From the NCBI GenBank assembly GCA_032716605.1, contig CM064538.1:22923707-22987706 (forward strand): 64,000 nt of DNA, read 5' to 3'. The DNA is from Paralithodes platypus (lineage: Eukaryota > Arthropoda > Malacostraca > Decapoda > Lithodidae). Shown piece after piece: positions 51,173-63,290 of the stretch. How positions within the stretch are numbered: the first letter of the stretch is position 1; each line of letters opens with the position of its first letter. A model generated the notes under the pieces. It did not search any database and was not told the origin of the DNA. It saw only the letters and a program-made list of their open reading frames with translations. Made by a program: the position numbers and the translations under genes.

Positions 51173-52094
51173 GGTGTTCCAGTAATGCTTTTCATAAATT
51201 ATATGGTGGACTCATCAGACAAAAATAAGAATAAATTACTCTATGAACATGAGGTTGAGTATTTATAATAACGGAGTTATTACACGATTTAAGTTAACGA
51301 TAGATACAATGCCATTCAGTCCAAGGGGTAATGTTGCCATTTTAGTGGATTATATCCATTTGGCCTTCGCTATCGCTTGCTAGCCTCAAGATAGTGAGCA
51401 GTAGCGATCTGACTTTTCGGTAGAAAAATATGTCCGGCTTTGCCGGTAGAAAAATCAAATCCGGCGAAGCCGAACATATTTTTCTACCGAAAAGTCAGAT
51501 CGCTACTGCTCACTATCTTGAGGCTAGCAAGCGATAGTGAAGGCCAAAAGGATATAATCCACTAAAATGGCAACATTACCCCTTGGACTGAATGGCATTG
51601 TATCTATCGTTAACTTAAATCGTGTAATAACTCCGTTATTATAATTACTCAACCTCATGTTCATAGAGTAATTTATTCTTATTTTTGTCTGATGAGTCCA
51701 CCATATAATTTATGAAAAGCATTACTGGAACACCCTGTATATATACTGTATGTATATATTTTTTTCTTTTTTTAAGTTTCCTCGCTAGACCTCTATCAAG
51801 CTTGACAAAACAAAAAACAGCCCCTAGACCCCTTTTCAAGATAAATGTGTACATTCTTTGGTAGAAAAATGTTGCAGCCGAAGGCCGGTTCCTTTTAAAA
51901 TTACAGGCTCGCTTTCGCTCGCCAGGAAAAAATCGACACCTAAATGGCATGAAAAGTCTCAATATTGATAAAGAAATTGAGCGAATGGTCTTAAAATCGC
52001 CAAACTAATGGAATGAACATCTTACAATCTCAAAACTAACATGCTAAACATAAGGGAGAAGGGGGTCCCGAAAAAGCGACTACCTCTCCCTTAA
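51012..52094 (+). mobile_element. TTAA-type MITE family A, copy A10, split by palindrome K
   Basis: Left end TCCAGGGGGTAGTGCTTG (worn), AT microsatellite 51041-51168, then K, then family A blocks TAGACCTCTATCAAGCTTG, GCAGCCGAAGGCCGG, GGCTCGCTTTCGCTCGCC and right end CTACCTCTCCCTTAA at 52091-52094. Confidence 0.75.
51170..51737. mobile_element. Palindromic (foldback) element K, TA-flanked
   Basis: CAGGGTGTTCCAGTAATGC and its complement end the element; TA lies on both sides (51168-51169, 51738-51739). Arms of about 275 bp are almost perfectly complementary. Near the centre it carries TTTTCGGTAGAAAAATATG and CCGGCGAAGCCG, the same core motif found in families A and B. No ORF. Confidence 0.9.
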
Positions 52095-52134
52095 TTAAAC
52101 CAACGTCAACACCGTGTTCTCTCTTTTATGTCTA

Positions 52135-52327
52135 GATTATTCCAGGCTACTTTACCAAGGCTGCAGCATTTTACTACCGAAAAATGTACACACTTATCTC
52201 GAAGGGGGGTATATTATAAGTTTTTTTTTTCCAAACTTCTGTATCGGCGACGTCTTTTTATTCTAGGCCATATTTCGACGATTTTATGCAGCTTAGGAAG
52301 GATCTGTGGTAGTACAAAAGGGGTTAT
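52135..52327 (-). mobile_element. Family A fragment with a short family E copy (E6)
   Basis: CATTTTACTACCGAAAAATG and TCTCGAAGGGGGGT are family A (reverse). E6 runs from ACTTCTGTATCGGCGACGTC (52235) to ACAAAAGGGGTTA (52326). The A/B insertion position is empty: GCAGCTTAGGAAGGATC at 52288-52304. Confidence 0.65.
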
Positions 52328-52339
52328 GGCTAGAAGTCT

Positions 52340-52585
52340 TTCCTGCCAAACAACCCCCCCCCCCTCCTCCCCACCTACGAACCCCCCTCACCCCACCCCA
52401 CCACCACCCACAACAAACACCGCCTACCCACGAACACCCCCTCCCCTCTCCACCATCCACAACAAACCCCCTGACCACAATCCAACCTCACCCCCCCCTC
52501 CCTCTCCCAATGTTTGCTTCACGCCCAACTTTTTTCATCAGCCCGCCCATACCAACTCCCGCCCTCAGGGGTAGGTAGATCACGG
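52340..52585 (+). repeat. C-rich low-complexity stretch
   Basis: CCCC/CACCC-rich sequence giving Pro-rich frames on both strands, without a recognised motif. Confidence 0.6.
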
Positions 52586-53357
52586 GTAGATGCAAAGGTA
52601 GATAGGGCGATATAGATATATAGATTATGGGTAGATAAATTGATAGATAGATTATGGGTAGATGTAGAGGTAGATAGGTCGATAGGAAAATTTGATAGAT
52701 AGATTGATAGATAGTACATAGTTAGATAGGAAAATTGTATAGATAGATAGATGAATAGATAGATAGATAGGTAGGTAGGGATATAGATAGGTAGACGGGT
52801 AGATAGAGAGCTAGATAGGTCGATAGGAAAGGTTTATAGATTGATAGATATATAGATAGATAGATAGATAGATATATCGATACATAGATAGATTGATGCC
52901 CTAGCTTACGGGTAGATGGAGAGGTACTATAAATAGGTAGATGGAAAAAGTTGATAGATAGATAGATAGATAGGTAGACACGCTAAATTATGGGTAGACA
53001 GATGGGTAGATATAACAAGTTTAGAGATAGATAGATAAATAAGTAGATAGGTAGATGGATATTATAGACATATATACTGAAGATAGATGGACAGATAGAT
53101 AGATAGATAGATAGATAGATATTATAGACACATATACTGGATAGATAGATGAATATATAGATAGGTAGATAGATAGATGAATGGAGAATAGAAAGATAGA
53201 TAGATAGATAGATATATAGATAGAGAGCTAGATGGATGAATGAATGGATGGATAGAAAGATATATAGATAGATTGACAGATAGATACAGATAGATAAATA
53301 TATAGTTAGATAGATAATAGATATACCTAGACAGACATACAGACAGAAAGACAGACC

Positions 53358-53399
<42 letters not shown>

Positions 53400-53405
53400 G
53401 GCTCG
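52586..53405. repeat. GATA microsatellite region
   Basis: More than 800 bp of GATA/TAGG/GACA repeats with short interruptions, forming the left flank of the foldback element. Confidence 0.95.
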
Positions 53406-53436
53406 TATATCAATTAAGCCAGAGGAGGAAGGCATA

Positions 53437-54082
53437 TAGTGGGGTCATTTTCTTGGAATCCGTGACCATTTTGTTCCTACCTTTTTCTCTCGATGGATTT
53501 GACAACCTGAACCATTTTAAAGGAAAATTAGCTCCTATAAAAATACAATAACAATACAAAATACAATACAATACAATACAATAACCATTCCAGTGGATTT
53601 GTAATGCCAGAATTAGTGAAAAAGGACACCTCATTCGTCCTTGTAGCTCATCTGATGCCAGAGATATTACATTTCATGTTTTTCAAGATGGCGTTGGCGG
53701 CCATTTTGAATATTGGGCTCTAGCAGAGTTAGCTGTCATTTTTCAGAGGGGCTAGAGAGCTCTGAAAAATGACGGCTAACTCTGCTAGAGCCCAATATTC
53801 AAAATGGCCGCCAACGCAATCTTGAAAAACATGAAATGTAATATCTCTGGCATCAGATGAGCTACAAGGACGAATGAGGTGTCCTTTTTCACTAATTCTG
53901 GCATTACAAATCCACTGGAATGGTTATTGTATTGTATATTGTATTGTTATTGTATTGTATTATACTAATTGTACATACTAATCTGCCACTTCACTGTCAC
54001 TACATGATTCACTGTATGAGCCACTATCAGAATCACTGCCCTTACTTTCGCTGCTATCATCACTGTTGTTCTCTGCCTGCGG
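53437..54082. repeat. Left inverted repeat of the foldback element
   Basis: Matches 56933-57572 in reverse with few differences. Contains AATACAATACAATACAATA runs and the inner palindrome centred near 53752 (CTAGAGAGCTCTG), whose arms carry AAGATGGCGTTGGCGGCCAT. Confidence 0.9.
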
Positions 54083-54260
54083 ATTTGTAGGTAGTGGTAT
54101 GGATGGGGGAAGTGGGGGCTGGGTTGAACGGACAGGCAGACATAGGCCATTTACAAGATGCCATCCATGGACGATCGGTGAGGGGTGACTTTGGAGCTGG
54201 TAATGCTTTTGCAAATAATATTATGCAAGATAGTTTGCACGCTCCAAGTGTGGACGGAGA
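53978..54260 (-). pseudogene. C-terminal part of the foldback element ORF
   Basis: Frame with LRPHLERANYLA, a TAA, then LQKHYQLQSHPSPIVHGWHL, a Pro-rich run and a Ser-Asp-Glu tail ending CSDSEVAD and a stop at 53978. The HLxRANY...P..HGW pattern matches the C-terminal region of a widespread, unnamed family of invertebrate transposon-like proteins known to me only by pattern. Confidence 0.55.
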
Positions 54261-54317
54261 CTGTCCAAGTCAGGCACAAGTCAGATAGTGCTTTTTTCTT
54301 CTTCTGAGCTCTCCACT

Positions 54318-56297
54318 TCACAGCCCTCGCATCTCCCAGGGTCTTGCTTTTGGTATCACGGTGGATACATAGACATATCGAATGACAAACCGCTCCAAAT
54401 CACTGATGACCTGTTCTGTGACTAGGAGCTGTGTACCACATGCTGCTAGCAGGTCGTGTGCCTCTTTAGACTTCTCCAGACGATCTGCGATGAGCTTCTT
54501 GCTTGCTCCATAGAAGCCAGAGTTGTGGTCACACCCAGTGAGGACATGATGTGGTATGATGGATGCAGCCATTGCCTCACTGCACAAACATCGGGCATCG
54601 ATAAGCTGACGATTGCGTTTCACACACAGGATTCCTGTTGTCTTCTGAGCAACATATGCCGCTTGCACGTAGTTGTCTGTGTCCTCTGTGTCAAGAACGA
54701 CAGCTGCTGTGTAGCTGTCTGACCGGAGCACACTATATATGGTGAGCATTGCCGTATCTGCCTCTGCATGGAAGCATGTGAGCTCTGGCGCAAGCTTGCC
54801 TGTGGTGAGATTCTTTGCAGTGCTGCCAACTACACAGTAGATGATCTCGGTGCTAGTTGTTGCTGCTGTTCTCTGGAATTCCGTTTGAAGAAATGCCTGA
54901 AGGCGGATTTTGTTCTCAGGTTTACCCAGGAGAGCATGGAAAACTTTACTAGAAGGAAATTTATCTTCTGTCTTCATGAAGACATTGCTGATTGGCAGTT
55001 TTTTTTGGCGCAGTATTCCCTCACTGTCCTTGATCGTGTAATTCTGATCATATGAATCATTGACGCAAATGATGCGCTCAGCATGCTTGTGTCTCGTTAA
55101 AACGAAGTGCACCAACTTCTCTGCATAATCTCCCTAGGTATACTTGGTACCGTCTACCTTCTCTCTGTCTTCAATGGTAGGAGTTGTTAGTCGCCAGATG
55201 AGGCCCATATCAATAATAGACGTGTATACATCAGGCTCTGGAATCACAGTCACAGTTAGTTTTTGTTGAAGCTTGCTTTTCTGTGCCTTACGGATGGTTC
55301 CATTGACGTTGAAGATGGAAAGGCACTCGGCTGTAACACGATGCTGAAGGACTTCTTGAAGTTTGAGGGCACCACTCGTTTCAACCAGTCCGAGAACAGA
55401 GGCCAAGGCATTACGCTCCATTTCCTCAGTCTTTCCCTTCAGGTTCTCACCATCTGCTTTCTTCAAGGGGCAATCAGATGAGCACTTGAGGTCATTGACC
55501 ACCCAAAAATCTTGCAGCATAAGTACGTCATTGTAACTGATGCCCAGTCCATCTTTGTGCATTATGTCGACTATCTCCCTACTCTTGGTCAGTCCATGTA
55601 GCAAGACAGAGAGATTTACCTCAAATGCAGTGCGTTTTCCAGTGATGTAGCTTGTGAGGATAGATGCAATCGATCGGACGGATGGACTGTCATCAATTGC
55701 AGACTTATTTGGGTGTTTCAGCCATGTGAGCAGCTTCAGCAGGAGCTCACTGAGGTCTTCTTCTCTCTCCAACTCGTGTATATATGGGAGCCAGGGAATA
55801 GTATTTGTCCTGATGACTTGCTCTTTGAGTCGTGCCGCAACATTCATCACCAACTGATCATTGCTGACACCCAATGAAGATATTGCCGCCTCGATGTATG
55901 TACCTGCTGCTGTTGTATCATATACCAGTTCACTCACATTCTTTTGAATGCGTTCATGAAATCCGATGTCTTCCCCAAATTCATTGACGAGAATTTCCTT
56001 TAAGTAGCTGGATTTTACTACTGAGTTATGTCCGTGATTTGAGATAATGCGCTTATAGTCCTGCAGCAGGCCTTGCAGTGTGCGAATTTCATGGTCTTTT
56101 AAGATGACTTGACGAATATGATGAAAGAAGAGAGCTTGGGCCTCTCGGAGGTTTACACGCTGCAGATGTTGAGTGCTTTCATCTGAAAGGGGCTTGTGGT
56201 CGCTTACATATTTGCGCCAGCACGCACGATGGTAGCGGATTTCCAACCCAAATGCTGTTTGATTATCTGGGATGGATGCAATCAGAGTGTCAAGTCT
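54318..56297 (-). pseudogene. Nuclease-like ORF, central part (two blocks joined across a TAG)
   Basis: From 56297 the frame reads LDTLIASIPDNQTA and RYHRACWRKYV (H-x2-C), then about 300 helical residues with CSSDCPLKK, to a TAG at 55134-55136. In the same phase it goes on: GDYAEKLVHFVLTRH, ICVNDSYDQNYTIKDSEG, HALLGKPENKIRLQAFLQTE, CFHAEADTAMLTIYS, VVLDTEDTDNYVQAAYVA and HHVLTGCDHNSGFYGASKKL, with a stop at 54318. The acidic clusters EADT, DTEDTD and TGCD are spaced as in PIN/FEN1-like nuclease folds, which use such Asp/Glu to hold metal ions. Function is inferred. A transposase role is possible but unproven. Confidence 0.65.
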
Positions 56298-56844
56298 CTA
56301 TCTCATGACCTCATCTTCCAGACGGACAGTATGTAACTTGAATTTAGTCCAGGCATCTACTGTTGATAGGAGTAAAATCTGCTTGTCACGATCACTACTC
56401 TTGTATGCCCCTTTCATGCACCACACACATAAGAGTCTTATCGTGAAGGACACCCATACTGGAACGGAGCCTTTTAGGTGCACTGGCCTCTGGGGAAAGG
56501 TCTTGTTGATCTGATGCTTCATCTCTTTCAAGACGTTCCTCGGATTTGTGTTTGCGTTTTTTGGCTTGAGAGAGCTTGCGCTTGCTGGATAATGATGCGT
56601 AACAAGTGCTATGCATGTGGTCACCCTTTGGTCCCTTCTCCCAATCCACATTTTCATGTATATGTTGAAACTTATCAAGTTCTTTCCATTGTAAAGACTT
56701 TTCCCGGATGGATTCCCACTTCTCAGGTGTAATGTTTTCCAAACGATCATCTGCGGTACATCGCTTACCACAGAGTAAAATGCACTCGTATTCATTTAAT
56801 GTCTTGTCTGGTAACTCTTCACTCTCTCTTCTATTATATATCAA
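56298..56844 (-). pseudogene. N-terminal Cys-His region of the foldback element ORF
   Basis: MIYNRRESEELPDKTLNEYE then CILLCGKRCTADD, LENITPEKWESIREKSLQW and HMHSTCYASLSSKRKLSQ. The C-x3-C ... H-x3-C arrangement suggests a zinc finger. A basic, Glu-rich linker follows (KKRKHKSEERLERDE). A frameshift near 56400-56430 moves the continuation (YKSSDRDKQILLLSTVDAW) to another frame, which meets an in-frame TAG at 56298-56300 before the central block. Confidence 0.6.
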
Positions 56845-56932
56845 TTATTTCGGTCACTTCAAAAGTCGGCGATTTTCATCAGCTGGGCATGCGATCCATC
56901 TGAAACAGTAAAAACGTAATATTAGATATACA

Positions 56933-57572
56933 CCGCAGGCAGAGAACATCAGTGATGATAGCAGCGAAAGTGAGGACAGTGATTCTGATAGTGGCTCATA
57001 CAGTGAATCATGTAGTGACAGTGAAGTGGCAGATTAGTATGTACAATTAGTATAATACAATACAATATACAATATAATACAATAACCATTCCAGTGGATT
57101 TGTAATGCCAGAATTAGTGAAAAAGGACACCTCATTCGTCCTTGTAGCTCATCTGATGCCAGAGATATTACATTTCATGTTTTTCAGGATGGCATTGGCG
57201 GCCATTTTGAATATTGGGCTCTAGCAGAGTTAGCCGTCATTTTTCAGAGGGGCTAGAGAGCTCTGAAAAATGACGGCTAACTCTGCTAGAGCCCAATATT
57301 CAAAATGGCCGCCAACGCAATCTTGAAAAACATGAAATGTAATATCTCTGGCATCAGATGAGCTACAAGGACAAATGAGGCGTCCTTTTTCACTAATTCT
57401 GGCATTACAAATCCACTGGAATGGTTATTGTATTGTATTGTATCGTATATTGTATTGTTATTGTATTTTTATAGGAGCTAATTTTCCTTTAAAATGGTTC
57501 AGGTTGTCAAATCCATCGAGAGAAAAAGGTAGGAACAAAATGGTCACGGATTCCAAGCAAATGACCCCACTA
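56933..57572. repeat. Right inverted repeat of the foldback element
   Basis: Reverse copy of 53437-54082, including the inner palindrome centred near 57255. Confidence 0.9.
56940..57037 (+). pseudogene. Duplicate of the ORF's acidic tail within the right inverted repeat
   Basis: The plus strand reads SDDSSESEDSDSDSGSYSES then CSDSEVAD and TAG (57035-57037), the same tail as the minus-strand ORF end at 53978. It has no upstream ORF on this strand. Confidence 0.8.
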
Positions 57573-57619
57573 ATAGGTAAAATATCAGAGTCAATAATTG
57601 TGACTTTGATTGTTGTCAA

Positions 57620-58117
57620 AAATTAGGAGGAAGAGGAGGGAAGGGAGGGACAGGTGAAAGGAGGAGGGAAGGGAAGGACAGGTAAAAGGAGGAGAGGAGG
57701 AGGAGGGAAGGGAGGGACAGGTGAAAGGAGGAGAGGAGGAGGGAAGGGAGGGACAGGTGAAACGAGGAGGAGGAGGAGGAGGAGTAGGGAAGGGAGGGAC
57801 AGGTGAAAGGAGGAGAGAAGGAGGAGGACGAGGAGGAGGGAGAGGTAGAAGAGGAGGAGGAATAAGTGAAGGAGGAGGAGGAGGAGGAGGAATACAAAGG
57901 AGAACAAACTGCAACAAACCTATTGGTCCTTACGGGGCAGTTTGGATATCTAAAACTACAAATCTATTGACTACGAGGTAGAGAAAAGGATAGCAAAGAA
58001 GAAGGCACAGGTGAAAGGAGGAGGAGGAGGAGTAGGAGAAGGAGAGGAGAGGAGAGGAGAGGAGAGGAGGAGGAGGAGGAGGAGAAGAAGGGGAGAGGAG
58101 AGGAGAGGAGAAGAGAG
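57620..58117. repeat. GGA-rich microsatellites at the 3' end of CR1-like copy 3
   Basis: AGGAGGGAAGGGAGGGACAG repeated with GGTGAAAGGAGG, then (GAGGA) runs at 58010-58115. Only 57895-57960 is non-repetitive. Open frames on both strands are artefacts. Confidence 0.9.
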
Positions 58118-60290
58118 GAGTACAAAAGAGTACAAAGGAAATCAAGCAACAACAGGTCTAGTGACCCTTCTAGGCTGCTTGTCCTCCAAAACACTGAGGA
58201 TCAAGTGTCCAAACAGTGGTTTAGAGTGGGTAAGGGAACATTGGAAAGGGAACTACTGCCCTGGAACTAATGTCCGTGGCAGGATTAGGAAGTTAGTAGG
58301 GGACAGATGGGTTAGTAACTGAGGGGGGGATAAAATAAAGTTATTCATTTACAAACGCAGTCAGTCGCGGGTTTGATGCGAGATATTTGTCTAAGCGGAG
58401 TTTAAATGAATCAACGGTGCTGCAGTCTATAACGTCTCGGGAAAGGCCATTCCACAAGTTGACAACTCGATTGAAGAAGAAATTCTTAGATTCGTGTGAG
58501 TTAAGAGATTTACCAATAATTTTGCAACCGTTTCCCCGCGTGTAATTAGATTGGTCGATAGTGAAGTACTTACTACAGTTCATATTGTCGATGCCTTTGA
58601 TGATTTTGAACACTTGAATTAAGTCACCTCTTAATCTGCACTGGGTTAAAGGAAATAGATTTAATTCTCTAAGACGCTCTTCGTATGGTTTGTTCTTTAG
58701 GCTAGGTATCATTTTGGTAACTCTACGTTGAACTCGTTCTAGCTTGTTTATATCTTTTTGGTAATAAGGGCACAAGCATTGAACGCAGTATTCCAGAAGA
58801 GGGCGGACTAAGGAATTGTAATGGGTTAGGATAACTTCTTTGGATTTATGCTCAAATGATCTGCCTATAAAGCCAATTATTTTGTTTGCCTTCTTAACAA
58901 CTTCTGAACATTGTTGACTCGGTTTTAGGTTACTCGATATTGTTACTCCCAGATCGGTTTCTCTGTTTACATTCTTAAGCTGAGTGCCATTCATCGAATA
59001 GTTTGCTTTCTCATTTAGGTATCCGATATGTAGTACTTTACATTTATCCGCATTGAAACTCATTTGCCAAATTTGATCCCAACATGACAATTTATCTAGA
59101 TTGTGTTGCATATCGTCAACTTGTTCTTTTGAGAGTACGCTATTTGCAATTTTTGTATCGTCAGCAAATTTTGAGATTGTACAGGTGAGACCCTCATCTA
59201 TGTCGTTGATGTAAATTAGAAAGAGAATTGGTCCTAGTACCGATCCCTGGGGTACCCCGCTACTTACATTGGTCCATTTAGATGCCTTACCGTTTATGAC
59301 TACTCTTTGCTTTCTGTCGCTGAGCCAATTTTCTATCCATTTCAACACACCGTCTTGTATTCCATGCGCTTTTAGTTTTAGCAGTAAACGTTTGTGGGGA
59401 ACTTTGTCATAAAGGCCTTTTGAAAATCAAGGTATATAATATCTACAGCTTTACTCTCATCGTAGAGGCTGAGGATATCGTGGAAGAAGTCTATGAGGTT
59501 TGTTAAACAGGAACGTTTTTTACGAAAGCCGTGTTGAGTATCTTTAAAAGTGATTTGCCTCTAAGTGATTTACGAGTCTGTCTCTTATGACCGTTTCTAG
59601 CATTTTACATACAATTGAGGTTAAGCTAATTGGACGATAGTTGCTGGGTAGGGATTTTCTGCCTTTTTTGAATATCGGTGTTACTTTGGCTAGCTTCCAC
59701 TGATCAGGCATAGTCCCAGACTGCAAGGATTCATTGAATGGCAATGTCAGTGGTTTGGAGAGCTCATCCTTAGCTTCGTTTAGAAGTCTAGGCGAGATTG
59801 TATCAGGTCCAGGCGTTTTATTTACCTTGAGTTTATCTAAACAATTCAATACTTCTCTCTCTGTAACGGTGATATTGCTTAGAACATCTGAATTATCAAT
59901 CTGAATCGGCGATGGTGTAGGGATATCACTGACGTCTTCGGTTGTAAAAACTGATGCAAAGAAGGTATTGAGGGCATTACTCATTTGTACTTGGTCTTTG
60001 GTGTATTCTCCATTTTCATCGACTAACGGTCCAACAGTTGAAGTAACTACTTTTTTCTTTCTGATATAACTATAGAATTCTTTCGGGTTTGTTTTACTTT
60101 GATTCGCAATATGTAACTCCAGGGTCTTTTTACTTTGCTTAATTAACGTTTTGGCTTTGCGTCGTAGCTCTACAAATTTCACCCGTTCTTCTTCATTTTG
60201 TGAGGATTTTAATCTATCATTAGCAAATTTGTTAGCAAGCAGACAGTCTGAAATATCTTTATTCCACCATTTGGGCTTATCATTATGGCC
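58118..60290 (-). mobile_element. CR1-like LINE, family 1, copy 3 (longest)
   Basis: Minus strand. Its 3' end (TTTGTACTC repeats) abuts GGA/GA repeats at 58117 and its 5' truncation lies at GGA repeats near 60290. It reaches further 5' than the other copies, to the codons for KPKWWNKDISDCLL upstream of the RT. The 3' UTR is as in copies 2 and 4. Confidence 0.88.
58341..60290 (-). pseudogene. CR1-like RT, family 1, copy 3
   Basis: Upstream block (60290-59544): KPKWWNKDIS, LIKQSKKTLELHIANQ, FYSYIRKKK, VGPLVDENGEYTKD, NALNTFFASVFTTEDVS, NKTPGPDTISPRLLNEA, NYRPISLTSIVCKMLE. A frameshift near 59550 and a 2-base insertion near 59412 (inside FQKAFDK) follow. The downstream block (59348-58341) is open for 335 codons: WIENWLSDRKQRVVINGK, SSGVPQGSVLGPILFLIYIN, FADDTKIANS, LGVTISSNLKPSQQ, YNSLVRPLLEYCVQ, NLWNGLSRDVIDCS, ending TAFVNE. 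The first block includes the region just after the endonuclease, so only the endonuclease is fully missing. Confidence 0.88.
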
Positions 60291-60400
60291 TGGAGGAGGA
60301 GGAGAGGACGAGGAGGAGGAGGATACAGAGCAGTAGGACGAAGATAAATACGAGGGGAAAGAGAAAGATTGAAGAAAGGTGTAGATAAAAAAGAAAACAA

Positions 60401-60457
<57 letters not shown>

Positions 60458-60623
60458 CAGCGAGAAAGAAAAGTGTCTAGCCACGAGTTTCATCCAGTTT
60501 ACTCCCGTGAGACAACCCACCTCTCTCTCTCTCTCTATCTACCGGTATCTACCGGTATCTACCTATATATCTATCATCTCTCTCTTTCTCTCTTTATCTA
60601 TCTATTTATCTTCCTATATATCC

Positions 60624-60664
<41 letters not shown>

Positions 60665-60698
60665 ATATATCTATCTATTTATTTATCTTACTATTTCT

Positions 60699-60750
<52 letters not shown>
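60291..60750. repeat. GGA, GA, CTAT and TC microsatellites between CR1-like copies 3 and 4
   Basis: GGA repeats 60291-60330, GA tract 60408-60453, TC/TATC runs to 60750. The TC tract leads directly into LINE copy 4 at 60751. Confidence 0.93.
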
Positions 60751-62745
<1,995 letters not shown>

Positions 62746-62868
62746 GTAAGCCAGCCCACCCCCACAGAGAGAGGCCCTAGATATTATTATTATGATGGAG
62801 TGCCATCATAATTATGTTTATGGTTACGATTCTGAAATTTATTTTTCATATTTTACAACACCTTTGGT

Positions 62869-62870
<2 letters not shown>

Positions 62871-62938
<68 letters not shown>
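62871..62938. repeat. AT microsatellite
   Basis: About 33 AT units followed by ACCGTATA. Confidence 0.95.
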
Positions 62939-62940
<2 letters not shown>

Positions 62941-62943
62941 GTA

Positions 62944-63156
62944 TAGTCGGTTTCATTTCAGCTGACGGTCAATTGAAAAGTTCCCATTCAAATTTCTCAG
63001 TAACTTTTAATATTTTGAAGAGAAATATGGTGTTAGTTATTTAAACTTGGCATTAGCAAGATACAGGGACATAGTAGTTCCATATTTATCCATTAATTAT
63101 CGATCAATCAGATACTAAGGGATTCAATTTACCGCCAGTTGAAATGAAACCGACTA
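62944..63156. mobile_element. Small TA-flanked inverted-repeat element (family N)
   Basis: TAGTCGGTTTCATTTCAGCTG and CAGTTGAAATGAAACCGACTA are inverted repeats of about 20 bp with one mismatch, ending in TA. 213 bp, non-coding. Confidence 0.7.
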
Positions 63157-63234
63157 AAGATAAAATACTATACCGTATTCATTATTAGTAGGCCAAAACT
63201 CTTGACCATTAACCTCAATAAATAAAAGAAAATA

Positions 63235-63290
63235 TGACTAGAGTAATCGAGCTAATGTGTCTACCATTTGGGAAGAGTCAGCCAAGCTCT
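63235..63290 (+). mobile_element. MITE family I fragment
   Basis: AGAGTAATCGAGCTAATGTG and TACCATTTGGGAAGAGTCAG match the family I block at 47575 and 41240. Confidence 0.5.

Larger units (their letters stand above)
53437..57572 (-). mobile_element. Foldback-type DNA element with 640-bp inverted repeats and a nuclease-like ORF
   Basis: Ends TAGTGGGGTCATTT and its complement. Inverted repeats at 53437-54082 and 56933-57572. Each contains a further palindrome of about 370 bp (53577-53933, 57075-57430). The internal minus-strand ORF of roughly 950 codons is broken by stops and shifts. The inverted repeats reach into the ORF, so both hold its last codons. Flanking TA/ATA makes the target duplication unclear. 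I do not recognise a named superfamily. Confidence 0.8.

Noticed and set aside
57620..58117. Gly/Arg-rich and Ser/Pro-rich ORFs on both strands
   Set aside because: Pure products of GGA/GA microsatellite.
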